Source: Gardnerella massiliensis (lineage in GTDB: Bacteria; Actinomycetota; Actinomycetes; Actinomycetales; Bifidobacteriaceae). From it: a stretch of 63,328 nucleotides of DNA. Position numbers and translations under genes: made by a program. Shown here piece after piece: positions 45,620 to 58,559 of this stretch. Below the pieces are notes generated by a model that did not search any database, was not told the origin of the DNA, and saw only the letters and a program-made list of their open reading frames with translations. The first letter of the stretch is position 1, and every line of letters starts with the position of its first letter. The DNA lies in contig NZ_LRTV01000008.1 in assembly GCF_003408845.1 (NCBI RefSeq), positions 1 through 63,328 on the forward strand. Direction: 5' to 3'.

Positions 45620-47416
45620 ATGGCGCAACGAAACACTTATCGCGAAGACGAAGAACAAGAAGAGCATGTGAACGTGCATGAGCTTATGCGCGTTAAAAAA
45701 TACATGAAACCGTACGCAACTAAACTCCTGCTCGTAATTCTGGTAGTTATAAGCGGCAGCATAATTATGACGGCAATGCCAATGATCACAAAAATGCTAA
45801 TCGACGTAGTATTGCCGCATAAAAACTACACGTACCTGTACGCAATTATTGCGGTTTTTATGGTGCTTATTGTGCTGTACGAGCTGGGATTAGCGTACAG
45901 AACGCTTGCAATTACGCGCCTCGGCCAAATGATGATTAGAGATATGCGTCGCGATATTTTTACGCACGTGCAATCGCTATCTTTTGATTATTTTGATTCG
46001 CGTCCGCACGGAAAGATTCTGATTCGCATAGTAAACTACATAAACACGCTTTCGGACACGCTTTCTTCGGGATTTATTAACGTATTCTCCGACGTTTTTG
46101 TGCTGATTATTACACTAATAACAATGTTCGTTATAGATTGGCGAATGGCGTTGTGGAGCCTGGTGCTATTCCCAATATTTATAATTTGGACGCGCACTTT
46201 GCAAATTTTGCAACGAAAAGCGTCTAAAAAACTATCGAATAAGCAAAGTAATTTAAACGCGTACTTGCACGAATCAATCGCAGGCGTAAAAACAACGCAA
46301 ACTTTTGCTAGAGAATCCGTGGCATACAAAACTTTCCAAGAACAGCAATCAGAAGTAAGAAGCGCTTGGATGCGAAACGTTAGGGTTCAAATGCTGCTTT
46401 GGCCGGGAGCTTCAATCATTGAAACCGCAGCAATATCGCTGCTCTACTACGTTGGAGTGTCGAACCTAGGCGGAATGAACGTGAGCACAGGCACGCTTAT
46501 AGCGTTCGTATGGTATTCGACTACCTTCTGGGATCCGGTAGTAAATATTGGAAACTTTTACACGCAATTGGTAACTTGTTCGGTATATCTTGAGCGAATT
46601 TTTGAAACTTTGAGAATTAAGCCAAATATTGTAGATAAGCCGGACGCTAAAGAATTGCCGCAAATTCGTGGAAAAGTCGACGTAAACGACGTTGTATTCC
46701 GTTATGAAGAAGGCGGAAGGCCGATTTTAAACCTGGTTGATTTGCATGTGCAGCCTGGGCAAACAGTTGCTTTAGTGGGGCCGACGGGCGCCGGAAAAAC
46801 GACGCTAGTAAACCTTCTATCCAGATTCTACGATGTTTCAGAAGGATCCATTACCATCGACGGGCACGATGTGCGCTCAGTAACCTTAAACTCACTTCGC
46901 AAACAAATGGGCGTAATGCTGCAAGACAGCTTTATTTTCAGCGGAACTGTGCGCGAAAACATTCGTTACGGAAAACTTGACGCAACTGACGAAGAAATCG
47001 AGGCTGCAGCTCGAACTGTTCACGCGCACGAATTTATTGAAGACTTACCAAATGGATACGATACAGAAATTGAGGAGCGAGGTGCAACACTTTCCGCAGG
47101 ACAAAGGCAACTTATATCGTTTGCGCGAGTGCTACTTGCGGACCCGCGAATCCTGATTCTCGACGAAGCAACCAGCAATATTGACACGCGTACGGAAGAA
47201 GCACTACAAGCTGGATTAGCTCAGCTACTTAAAAATCGCACGTCATTCGTAATCGCGCACAGATTATCAACTATTGAAAAAGCCAACTTAATCTGCGTAA
47301 TTGACCACGGGCAAATAATAGAACGCGGTACGCACGCAGAACTCATGGCCACAAAAGGTGCCTACTATCGTCTTGTAGAATCGCAATATGCTGCAATTCG
47401 CCAATCGATTGAGTGA
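45620..47416 (+). CDS. ABC exporter half-transporter 2 (catalytic Walker B)
   Basis: Partner of the preceding gene, 2 bases away, 598 residues. It has six membrane helices, GPTGAGKTT and an intact Walker B (ILILDEATSNID), but the signature is LSAGQRQ in place of LSGGQ. In the dimer, its Walker A/B faces the good LSGGQ of half 1 (active site), while the Asp Walker B of half 1 faces this LSAGQ (weak site). This is the BmrCD/TM287-288 pattern. Confidence 0.88.
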   Translation: MAQRNTYREDEEQEEHVNVHELMRVKKYMKPYATKLLLVILVVISGSIIMTAMPMITKMLIDVVLPHKNYTYLYAIIAVFMVLIVLYELGLAYRTLAITRLGQMMIRDMRRDIFTHVQSLSFDYFDSRPHGKILIRIVNYINTLSDTLSSGFINVFSDVFVLIITLITMFVIDWRMALWSLVLFPIFIIWTRTLQILQRKASKKLSNKQSNLNAYLHESIAGVKTTQTFARESVAYKTFQEQQSEVRSAWMRNVRVQMLLWPGASIIETAAISLLYYVGVSNLGGMNVSTGTLIAFVWYSTTFWDPVVNIGNFYTQLVTCSVYLERIFETLRIKPNIVDKPDAKELPQIRGKVDVNDVVFRYEEGGRPILNLVDLHVQPGQTVALVGPTGAGKTTLVNLLSRFYDVSEGSITIDGHDVRSVTLNSLRKQMGVMLQDSFIFSGTVRENIRYGKLDATDEEIEAAARTVHAHEFIEDLPNGYDTEIEERGATLSAGQRQLISFARVLLADPRILILDEATSNIDTRTEEALQAGLAQLLKNRTSFVIAHRLSTIEKANLICVIDHGQIIERGTHAELMATKGAYYRLVESQYAAIRQSIE

Positions 47417-47458
47417 GATTGTAAATCAAAACGCAATTGATTGACTAAACTAGTACGT

Positions 47459-48439
47459 ATGAGTAAACATCATCGCGAACATAATTGGGCGCCGGTTTTA
47501 ACCACGCAATCTGCAGTATGGGAAAATCTAGTAAAAAACGGCGTAACAATTGCGGACGACCACACGCATATGCTCAGCGTCGTCGACTTTGCGCATAATC
47601 TCAATCAAGAATTAGCAGAAAAAGGGCGCGACTTAATAGTCGAGCCAACTCCGGACGATCTGGTTGAGCAAGCAAAATCCGCCGGCGTTTCCCACATGTT
47701 AGAAGTTGGCTGCGAATACCCAGATTGGGAACCAACTATTGCGTTTGCTTCTTCGCATGCGGATTCAGTTCGCGCAGCAATCGCAATACACCCAAACGAA
47801 GCAGTATTGCACGGGCACAGAGGCGCGCAAGGCCCAGACGGGCTGCCAATAACCTACAAGCCGTACCACGACATACCATTTGACGAAGCAATGCAACACC
47901 TGCGCTCGCTAGCTGTGACGCATCCGAAAGAAGTAGTAGCAATTGGCGAAACCGGCTTAGACTACTTTCGCACAGGAGAAGCGGCACGATCCGCACAACG
48001 CGAAGCCTTCCGCGACCATATTGCGCTCGCAAAAGAATTAAACTTACCCTTGCAAATACACGATCGCGACGCACACGAAGATATAGTGAAAATTTTATTG
48101 CAGGATGGCGCTCCGGAACGAACAGTATTTCACAGCTACGCAGGCGGCACGGATTTAGCCGAAATATTAAAAGAACACGGCTGGTACGCAAGTTTTTCCG
48201 GGACCATAGGCTACAAAGGCAACGAAGCGTTGCGTAAATCTGCACAAGTTATAGGCGAAAGTCACATAACTGTCGAAACCGACGCACCATACTTAACGCC
48301 AATGCCTTACCGCGGAAGGCCAAACGCACCTTATATGGTGCCGTACACTTTGGAAACACTTGCGGAAGTTCTGGACGTATCTTTAGAACACGCAGCTAAA
48401 GTGACGCGTGAAAATACGCGCAAAATTTACGGATTCTAA
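47459..48439 (+). CDS. tatD: TatD-family metal-dependent deoxyribonuclease
   Basis: A 326-residue amidohydrolase-fold nuclease. Metal ligands are seen in ADDHTHML, IGETGLDYFRTGE, IHDRDAH, VFHSYAGG and VETDAPYLTP. It is longer than E. coli TatD (about 260) owing to insertions after the first motif and around HGHRGAQGPDG. Start ATG 47459 has no ribosome site. It shares the A/C-rich wobble of the two genes before it. The stop lies inside 15-bp tandem repeats. Confidence 0.88.
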   Translation: MSKHHREHNWAPVLTTQSAVWENLVKNGVTIADDHTHMLSVVDFAHNLNQELAEKGRDLIVEPTPDDLVEQAKSAGVSHMLEVGCEYPDWEPTIAFASSHADSVRAAIAIHPNEAVLHGHRGAQGPDGLPITYKPYHDIPFDEAMQHLRSLAVTHPKEVVAIGETGLDYFRTGEAARSAQREAFRDHIALAKELNLPLQIHDRDAHEDIVKILLQDGAPERTVFHSYAGGTDLAEILKEHGWYASFSGTIGYKGNEALRKSAQVIGESHITVETDAPYLTPMPYRGRPNAPYMVPYTLETLAEVLDVSLEHAAKVTRENTRKIYGF

Positions 48440-48476
48440 AATTACGGATTCTAAAAGTACGGATTCCAAAATTACG
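48427..48476. repeat. 15-bp tandem units spanning the tatD stop
   Basis: TTACGGATTCTAAAA at 48427 and 48442, GTACGGATTCCAAAA at 48457, and a partial unit at 48472. The first unit contains the last codons and the TAA of tatD (48437-48439), and the second repeats the same stop. Confidence 0.88.
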
Positions 48477-48517
48477 CCTAATCGGAACCCTTATTTTTCA
48501 ACGATTTCGTAAGATTT

Positions 48518-48545
48518 TTGCACGATATAGCTATTATTGTATACA
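48518..48545 (+). promoter_or_regulatory. kup promoter with palindromic -10
   Basis: TTGCAC (48518-48523), 16 bases, TATACA (48540-48545). ATTGTATACAAT around the -10 is a perfect 12-bp palindrome. Transcription would begin near 48552. Confidence 0.6.
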
Positions 48546-48579
48546 ATATCCAAGTACGGAAATAAAACTGTGAAGGGAC

Positions 48580-48620
48580 AAGGTTTATGCGGCTTCTTGT
48601 TGGCAGCAAGAAGAAACCTT
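48580..48620 (+). promoter_or_regulatory. Leader hairpin enclosing a leader-ORF start codon, upstream of kup
   Basis: AAGGTTT (48580-48586) pairs with AAACCTT (48614-48620), and CTTCTTG (48593-48599) with CAAGAAG (48607-48613). The six bases 48587-48592 (ATGCGG), which hold the leader start codon, form a one-sided bulge. The kup ribosome site GGAGG (48627-48631) lies 7 bases after. It matches no known riboswitch that I can tell. Confidence 0.55.
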
Positions 48621-48646
48621 ACCTATGGAGGAACAATTCAGCATGA
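48587..48646 (+). CDS. Leader ORF, 19 codons, overlapping the kup start
   Basis: Encodes MRLLVGSKKKPYLWRNNSA. GAAGGG (48572-48577) is a possible ribosome site. Its TGA (48644-48646) overlaps kup ATG 48643 as ATGA. The start codon lies in a hairpin bulge, so translation and structure may compete. The arrangement parallels the 9-codon ORF before the peptide importer. Confidence 0.5.
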   Translation: MRLLVGSKKKPYLWRNNSA

Positions 48647-51291
48647 CGAAGTCACGCATTGCTGCGCCGTCAACCGATGGCGCTAAGGATCCTCGCAACG
48701 GCGCGAAAGATTCCGAAAAAGGCTCTAAGGCTGCTATATTGCGAGCAGCGTCCTTTACGAAGGCACCGAAAGTCTCGCATAAAACAACAACCCGAGAAGA
48801 GCGTGAAGTTATAGCTCAACAGCAAGCGCAAGAAGTGAAAGAAGCGGAAAAACTTGTTGCTAGCGCTGTTCGAGGACCGTTAGGACGATGGTGGGCAAAA
48901 GTACAGACTAGCTCTGATCGTTTCACGCTCGGTATGGCAATTGTGGCACTTGGCGTCGTGTACGGCGATATTGGTACCTCGCCTTTGTATACCGCACAAA
49001 CTTTTTTGGCGGGGCAAGGCGGATTGCAAAATATCAACAGTGAAGCCGTCTACGGTATGCTGTCGCTGCTTTTTTGGTCAATTACGCTTATCACTACAGT
49101 AAAATACGTGTTTGTTGCCATGCGAACTGACAACAAGGGCGAAGGCGGAATTTTTGCACTGTACTCGCTTTTGCGCAGAAAAGGTGCGTGGCTTGCCATA
49201 CCTGCCATGATTGGTGGCGCTGCGTTTTTGGCAGATTCTGTGCTAACTCCAGCAGTTTCCATTTCTTCCGCAGTGGAAGGTTTGCGCACTATCGAAGCAT
49301 TCCGACCAGTGTTCTTAGAAAATGAGAATTTAGCGCTGATGATTACGATTATTATCATCGTGCTGCTTTTTTCTGTGCAACAACGCGGTACTGAACGCAT
49401 TGGTAAAGTATTCGGCATCGTTGTGATGATTTGGTTCGCCTTCCTTGCGTTAGTTGGCATTGTCAATATTGGCCAAGATTGGACGATATTTGAGGCGCTT
49501 AATCCAATCTACGGTTTGAAATTCCTGTTTAGCCCACACAATGTGCAGGGCTTAGCAGTGATGGGCGTTATCTTCCTTTCCACAACCGGTGCTGAAGCTT
49601 TGTACTCCGATATGGGTCATGTTGGTCGCGGAAACGTGTACGCAACGTGGCCGTTTATTAAAGTTGCTTTAGTACTCAACTATTTCGGCCAGGGCGCCTG
49701 GATGTTGCAGCACCAGAACGATAAAGCATTATGGTCGCTTGAAGGATTAAATCCGTTCTTCCAAATGCTTGAGCCTAACGTACGCTATGTGGCTGTTATT
49801 CTTTCTGTTACTGCGGGTATTATCGCCTCTCAAGCTTTGATTACTGGCGCTTATACCATGGTTTCGGAAGCAACTAGCCTCAACTGGATGCCGCACTTGC
49901 AGGTACGATATCCAGCGCGCACACGCGGACAGCTTTATATTCCTGTAGTAAACGTAGTACTTTGCGTTGCAACGCTTACTGTTCTTGCCGTGTTCCGTGA
50001 TTCCGAACACATTTCCGGCGCATACGGTTTGGCTTTGACGCTTACCATGCTGGCAACGACTATTTTGCTTACCGTACACATGTGGTATCAAAAGAAGCGT
50101 CTTGGAGCGTTAATATTTGCCATAGTGTTCCTCATGATTGAATTCATGTTCTTTGTCGCTTCTATGGCAAAGTTTATGCACGGCGGCTGGTTTACGATGC
50201 TGCTTGGTTTTTCCATTTTGACAATTATGGTTACGTGGAAAGATGGCACAAAAATTGAGCGTTCGCAACGTTTGCACATGAAACCGAAAGATTTTCTTCC
50301 GGTACTTGACAAGTTGCACGGAGATTTCCGTATCCCTTATTTTGCCGACAATATTGTGTACTTAACGTCCGATCGTGAAATGAAGCGTCTTGATACTGGT
50401 ATTTTCTTCTCAATCTTTGCAGACCATCCTAAGCGTGCACGCGCTTGGTGGGCTGTGTCAGTAGAGACTGATGACGCGCCGTTTACGCGAGAGTATTGCG
50501 TGGAAAATTTTGGTACGGATTATTTGTTCCGCGTAAAAATCAAGCTTGGATTTAAGGTGTCGCCTTCTATACCAGCTTATTTGCACCAAATTATGCATGA
50601 TTTGTCGCACACGGGTGAGCTTCCGCGACAAAAATCGGTGTATCCTAAGGTGGATGCGGATCCGGATATTGGTCCGATTCGTTACGTGCTGTTGCACAAG
50701 GCTTTGATGCCGGAGTCGAATATTTCTGTGCGTGGCGCATTATCGCTGAAAATGAAGTATGCGATTCGACATATTGCGGGAACTCCGGTTAAGTGGTTTG
50801 GTTTGGCGCCGTACAATCCGATTGTGGAAGTGCAGCCACTGTTTGTTTCTACGCGTAGACCTCCGCGTTTGCAAAGGGAGGAATGTAGCCCTCGTGCTGT
50901 GCAATCTTTGCAAGGCGCTTCGGCAGCAGAAACGCCTGTTGATATGGTGAGTGATACTCGACCAACTGATGCGGAGCAGACTGCGGTAATGAACGCGCGC
51001 GATATTGCCGCTGCGAACGTGCTACTTGCTGACGAACAACTGGTGAATACGGGTAAAATTAATCCTGTATCGTTGAAGTTGCCGGCGAAGGCGGGTGATG
51101 CTCAGTCTTCGCAGTCTCGTGAGTCTTCGCAATCTTCTCAATCTCGTGAACTTCGTGAGGCGGAAGTAAGTCTTGATGCAGCGAACGTAACTCACGCTGT
51201 TGTGCAAGCCGTGGAAGATGCTGAACGTGCGGAAGAACCGGCGCAGGCTGCTGGTGGTGACGAGGCTGCTGGTCTTGGCGAGACTCGCTAA
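48643..51291 (+). CDS. kup: KUP-family potassium uptake protein
   Basis: K+ importer at the membrane. ATG 48643, with GGAGG at 48627-48631, is preferred over ATG 48625, which has no site. The ~882-residue protein has an ~85-residue cytoplasmic N-terminus, the family motif ALGVVYGDIGTSPLYT, about 12 membrane helices up to about residue 540, and a soluble C-terminal domain. The last ~150 residues are low-complexity (SSQSRESSQSSQSREL) and poor in conserved features. A leader hairpin and ORF precede it. Confidence 0.93.
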   Translation: MTKSRIAAPSTDGAKDPRNGAKDSEKGSKAAILRAASFTKAPKVSHKTTTREEREVIAQQQAQEVKEAEKLVASAVRGPLGRWWAKVQTSSDRFTLGMAIVALGVVYGDIGTSPLYTAQTFLAGQGGLQNINSEAVYGMLSLLFWSITLITTVKYVFVAMRTDNKGEGGIFALYSLLRRKGAWLAIPAMIGGAAFLADSVLTPAVSISSAVEGLRTIEAFRPVFLENENLALMITIIIIVLLFSVQQRGTERIGKVFGIVVMIWFAFLALVGIVNIGQDWTIFEALNPIYGLKFLFSPHNVQGLAVMGVIFLSTTGAEALYSDMGHVGRGNVYATWPFIKVALVLNYFGQGAWMLQHQNDKALWSLEGLNPFFQMLEPNVRYVAVILSVTAGIIASQALITGAYTMVSEATSLNWMPHLQVRYPARTRGQLYIPVVNVVLCVATLTVLAVFRDSEHISGAYGLALTLTMLATTILLTVHMWYQKKRLGALIFAIVFLMIEFMFFVASMAKFMHGGWFTMLLGFSILTIMVTWKDGTKIERSQRLHMKPKDFLPVLDKLHGDFRIPYFADNIVYLTSDREMKRLDTGIFFSIFADHPKRARAWWAVSVETDDAPFTREYCVENFGTDYLFRVKIKLGFKVSPSIPAYLHQIMHDLSHTGELPRQKSVYPKVDADPDIGPIRYVLLHKALMPESNISVRGALSLKMKYAIRHIAGTPVKWFGLAPYNPIVEVQPLFVSTRRPPRLQREECSPRAVQSLQGASAAETPVDMVSDTRPTDAEQTAVMNARDIAAANVLLADEQLVNTGKINPVSLKLPAKAGDAQSSQSRESSQSSQSRELREAEVSLDAANVTHAVVQAVEDAERAEEPAQAAGGDEAAGLGETR

Positions 51292-51327
51292 TAAGCGAAA
51301 CAGGATTGCACAGGATAGCTGGCTAAT

Positions 51328-52188
51328 ATGAGTGATAACGCGGTGTGTGGTGGCGCTGTTAGTGGTGACGCGGTGATGAATGAATCATTGTCGTTAACTC
51401 ATTGCGATGCAATAAAACTTGCTGATATTCCTGATTTTGAGCAGGTTGAGCAGTTGCATCGCGATACTGCGCCTTCTCGCGCCGCTTACGATGTTATTCA
51501 TGGGCATTGTGCTGTTATTGCAACTATTTCTTGGCAGATTGCGCATCACTGCAATATGTTATTAAATGCCAAATCTTGCGCTAATCCTATGGGTGCTGCT
51601 TTGCGTGAGCGCGCTCAGCTTGCACAGAAGTGTATGAGCGAACTTATCGGTGAGGCGTATCTTACGTTGCCTTCGGTTACAGGCGGTTCCGCTCCGTGCC
51701 AATATGTTGACGAGTATGCGGCTTTGGTTGGCGGTTTGATTCATGATATTGGCACTTATTTTGTGCTTGAGAAGGACGGGTCTAATAAGTTTGCTGGGGA
51801 ATTGCGCTTTGATGGTCCACACTACATTTTGCATGGGTTGCGTGGTTATAACTATTTAGTTGAACGCGGTTTTAGTGAGGATATTGCTCAGTTTGCGCGT
51901 AATCATACTGGGGTTGGTTTAACGCGTGAGCAGGTTCTTTCGCAGAATCTTCCTTTGCCGGCGGCTGATTATATGCCTCGTACTCTTGAGCAAGAGATTG
52001 TGATGGTTGCGGATAAGTACAACAGCAAGTCGATTCCTCCGCGATTCTTAACTGTGGATTCTTACCGTCGCAAGGCTGCGCGATTTGGTGAAGATAATGC
52101 ATTGCGGTGGATGCAGTTGGTTGAGAAGTATGGCGAGCCTGATATTGAGGCGTTGGCGAAGTGCTTCGGATTATCCGTTGACGCGTAA
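51328..52188 (+). CDS. HD-domain phosphohydrolase-like protein
   Basis: A 286-residue cytoplasmic protein. HD-type residues are visible: IHGHCAVI (about 58-64), GGLIHDIGTYF (HD at 139-140), HGLRGYNYLVERGF and ARNHTGVGL, a pattern like HDIG hydrolases. ADKYNSK follows. The substrate is unknown. ATG 51328 follows kup by 36 bases, so it may be cotranscribed. The stop is followed by TTGTTTTGG-type repeats. Confidence 0.8.
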   Translation: MSDNAVCGGAVSGDAVMNESLSLTHCDAIKLADIPDFEQVEQLHRDTAPSRAAYDVIHGHCAVIATISWQIAHHCNMLLNAKSCANPMGAALRERAQLAQKCMSELIGEAYLTLPSVTGGSAPCQYVDEYAALVGGLIHDIGTYFVLEKDGSNKFAGELRFDGPHYILHGLRGYNYLVERGFSEDIAQFARNHTGVGLTREQVLSQNLPLPAADYMPRTLEQEIVMVADKYNSKSIPPRFLTVDSYRRKAARFGEDNALRWMQLVEKYGEPDIEALAKCFGLSVDA

Positions 52189-52206
52189 GCTTGTTGTTTT
52201 GGTTTA

Positions 52207-52276
52207 TTGTTTTGGTTTGTTGCGTAAGTTTATAGCGCAGATTTGTTATTTTGGTTTGTTGCGTAAGTTTATAGCG
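52207..52276. repeat. Two ~31-bp direct repeats after the HD gene
   Basis: TTGTTTTGGTTTGTTGCG, then TAAGTTTATAGCG (52207-52237), recurs at 52246-52276 with one change and 39-base spacing. The repeat includes GCGTAAG, the sequence around the HD gene stop. Confidence 0.8.
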
Positions 52277-52379
52277 TAAGTTTGTTTCGATTTATTTAAC
52301 GTCGCATTTTTAGTTTCTTATTAATTGTTTATATATATATCTTCTGTGGTTTTTGTTTTTCCGCTTTTATTTCGTTTTT

Positions 52380-52700
52380 TACTTTATTCCTGTATTGGTT
52401 GTGTCTTTTTTGTTTTGATTTTACTTTGATTGTGTCTTTGTTGTTGTTTTGTTTGGGGGTGTGGGTTGTGAGATTAGTGCGACACTCCCGGGTTTTGTGT
52501 TTTTGGGGTTGTTTTTGGTTATTTTTTGTTGGTTTTGGGTTGGGTTGTTGGTTTGTTGTTGGTTTTTTCTCTGGTTTTTTACTGTTTTCGACACGCCGGT
52601 GTTTTGGCTTGTTTTCAATGGTTTTGGGGTGTTTGTTTTTGGTGGGTTTGCGTTTTAGCGTGGGTTGGTGTAAGTTTATCTCTTGCTGCTCAGCGCGGCT
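52380..52700. other. Strongly GT-rich tract upstream of the rRNA operon
   Basis: Over about 320 bases the plus strand is almost only G and T, in TTTG/GGTT runs. Several overlapping frames stay open but encode Trp/Phe/Cys/Val-rich strings without ribosome sites, so I do not call a gene. Its role, if any, is unknown; strand asymmetry this strong favours R-loops when transcribed. Confidence 0.6.
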
Positions 52701-52739
52701 GGTTCTCCTCGGTTGAGGTTGATGGGCCGGCTGGTGTGG

Positions 52740-52758
52740 TGGTGGTTTGAGAACTCAA
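52740..52758 (+). promoter_or_regulatory. rRNA leader motif with TTGAGAACTCAA palindrome
   Basis: TGGTGGTTTGAGAACT (52740-52755) is identical to 54663-54678 in the 16S-23S spacer. Here it completes the palindrome TTGAGAACTCAA (52747-52758). Such leader/spacer pairs serve antitermination or RNase processing in rRNA operons. TTGAGA could also act as a -35 box. Confidence 0.45.
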
Positions 52759-52936
52759 GAGCGTGTCTGTACTACTTATTAGTTAATTATTGCCAGTTCA
52801 TTGCCTGCCTCACAGATTGTGGGGTGCCTGAGAGATGGTTAAATGGTGGTGAGGTTTTTGTTGGGATGTTCTTTCCTTAAAGAATGTCTCGTCTTTTTCT
52901 TATTTTTTGGAGCCTTATTTTGGCTCTTCATTGAAT

Positions 52937-57902
<4,966 letters not shown>

Positions 57903-58079
57903 TCTCTACTCTTGTGAGTGGGGAGGGTGAGTTTCTGTGAGTATTTTTCTTCTAGCGTTAATGAGTACTGAATGTTTTGCTTAACGATCGGTTGGTAAGA
58001 GTTGTTTTTGCTCGCGTTCATGTCCGGTTCCCAAACCGCCAACTTGCCACTCACTGCTGGTGAGTGTTATAATTAAGTT

Positions 58080-58195
58080 TGCGGTGGTCATGGCTCAGGT
58101 GAGACGCCCGGTCCCATTCCGAACCCGGAAGCTAAGGCCTGACACGGCGAGGGTACTGCACTCGATAGGGTGTGGGAGACTAGCACGCTGCCGCA
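58080..58195 (+). rRNA. rrf: 5S ribosomal RNA
   Basis: About 116 bases, closed by TGCGG/CCGCA, with the conserved CCCATTCCGAACCCGGAAG. It follows the 23S gene by about 175 bases and ends the operon. Confidence 0.95.
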
Positions 58196-58205
58196 TTATT
58201 TTTCT

Positions 58206-58235
58206 AGCGGGGAGTTTCAACTCCCCGCTTTTTTA
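58206..58235 (+). terminator. rRNA operon terminator
   Basis: AGCGGGGAGTT (58206-58216) and AACTCCCCGCT (58219-58229) form an 11-bp stem with a 2-base centre, followed by TTTTTTATT. Confidence 0.95.
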
Positions 58236-58285
58236 TTATCCCCCCGCATACTGTTATGGGTTATAATCCTCCAAGCTTTAGATAA

Positions 58286-58356
58286 ACTCCCGCAAATGTT
58301 CCAAAAAACCACCAAAACAACAACAAACGCCGGGAATTTTCCGGTAAATGTTCCAA
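58286..58356. repeat. ~53-bp AAATGTTCC repeat (family B), two units
   Basis: AATGTTCC at 58295 and 58347, 52 bases apart, with AACAACAAACGCCGG between, as in the copies at 35 kb and 61.8 kb. It lies between the rRNA terminator and the surface-protein gene; the rest of 58236-58559 has no gene. Confidence 0.8.
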
Positions 58357-58559
58357 AAAACGGACGATGCTCACGCTATAAGCACTCACTGCCAGGGGTT
58401 ATTTTTACACACGTTTTAGCCACTCACCCCCACTATTTTCATCTCAATGCCCATTTTTTCGTGCGTAATGAGTAGTCTGATAATGGGTACTTTGCTGCAC
58501 AGATTATGCGTAGCATTGTGCTTTCGTTTAAGTGTATTAAGAGTTAAAAGAAGGTGCAT

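Noticed and set aside
48480..48642. c-di-AMP (ydaO) riboswitch before kup
   Set aside because: The leader is too short and lacks the conserved ydaO core; only a single hairpin is seen.
52399..52750. Overlapping open frames with membrane-like sequence in the GT-rich tract
   Set aside because: Three frames are open together because of base composition; none has a ribosome site or recognisable motif.
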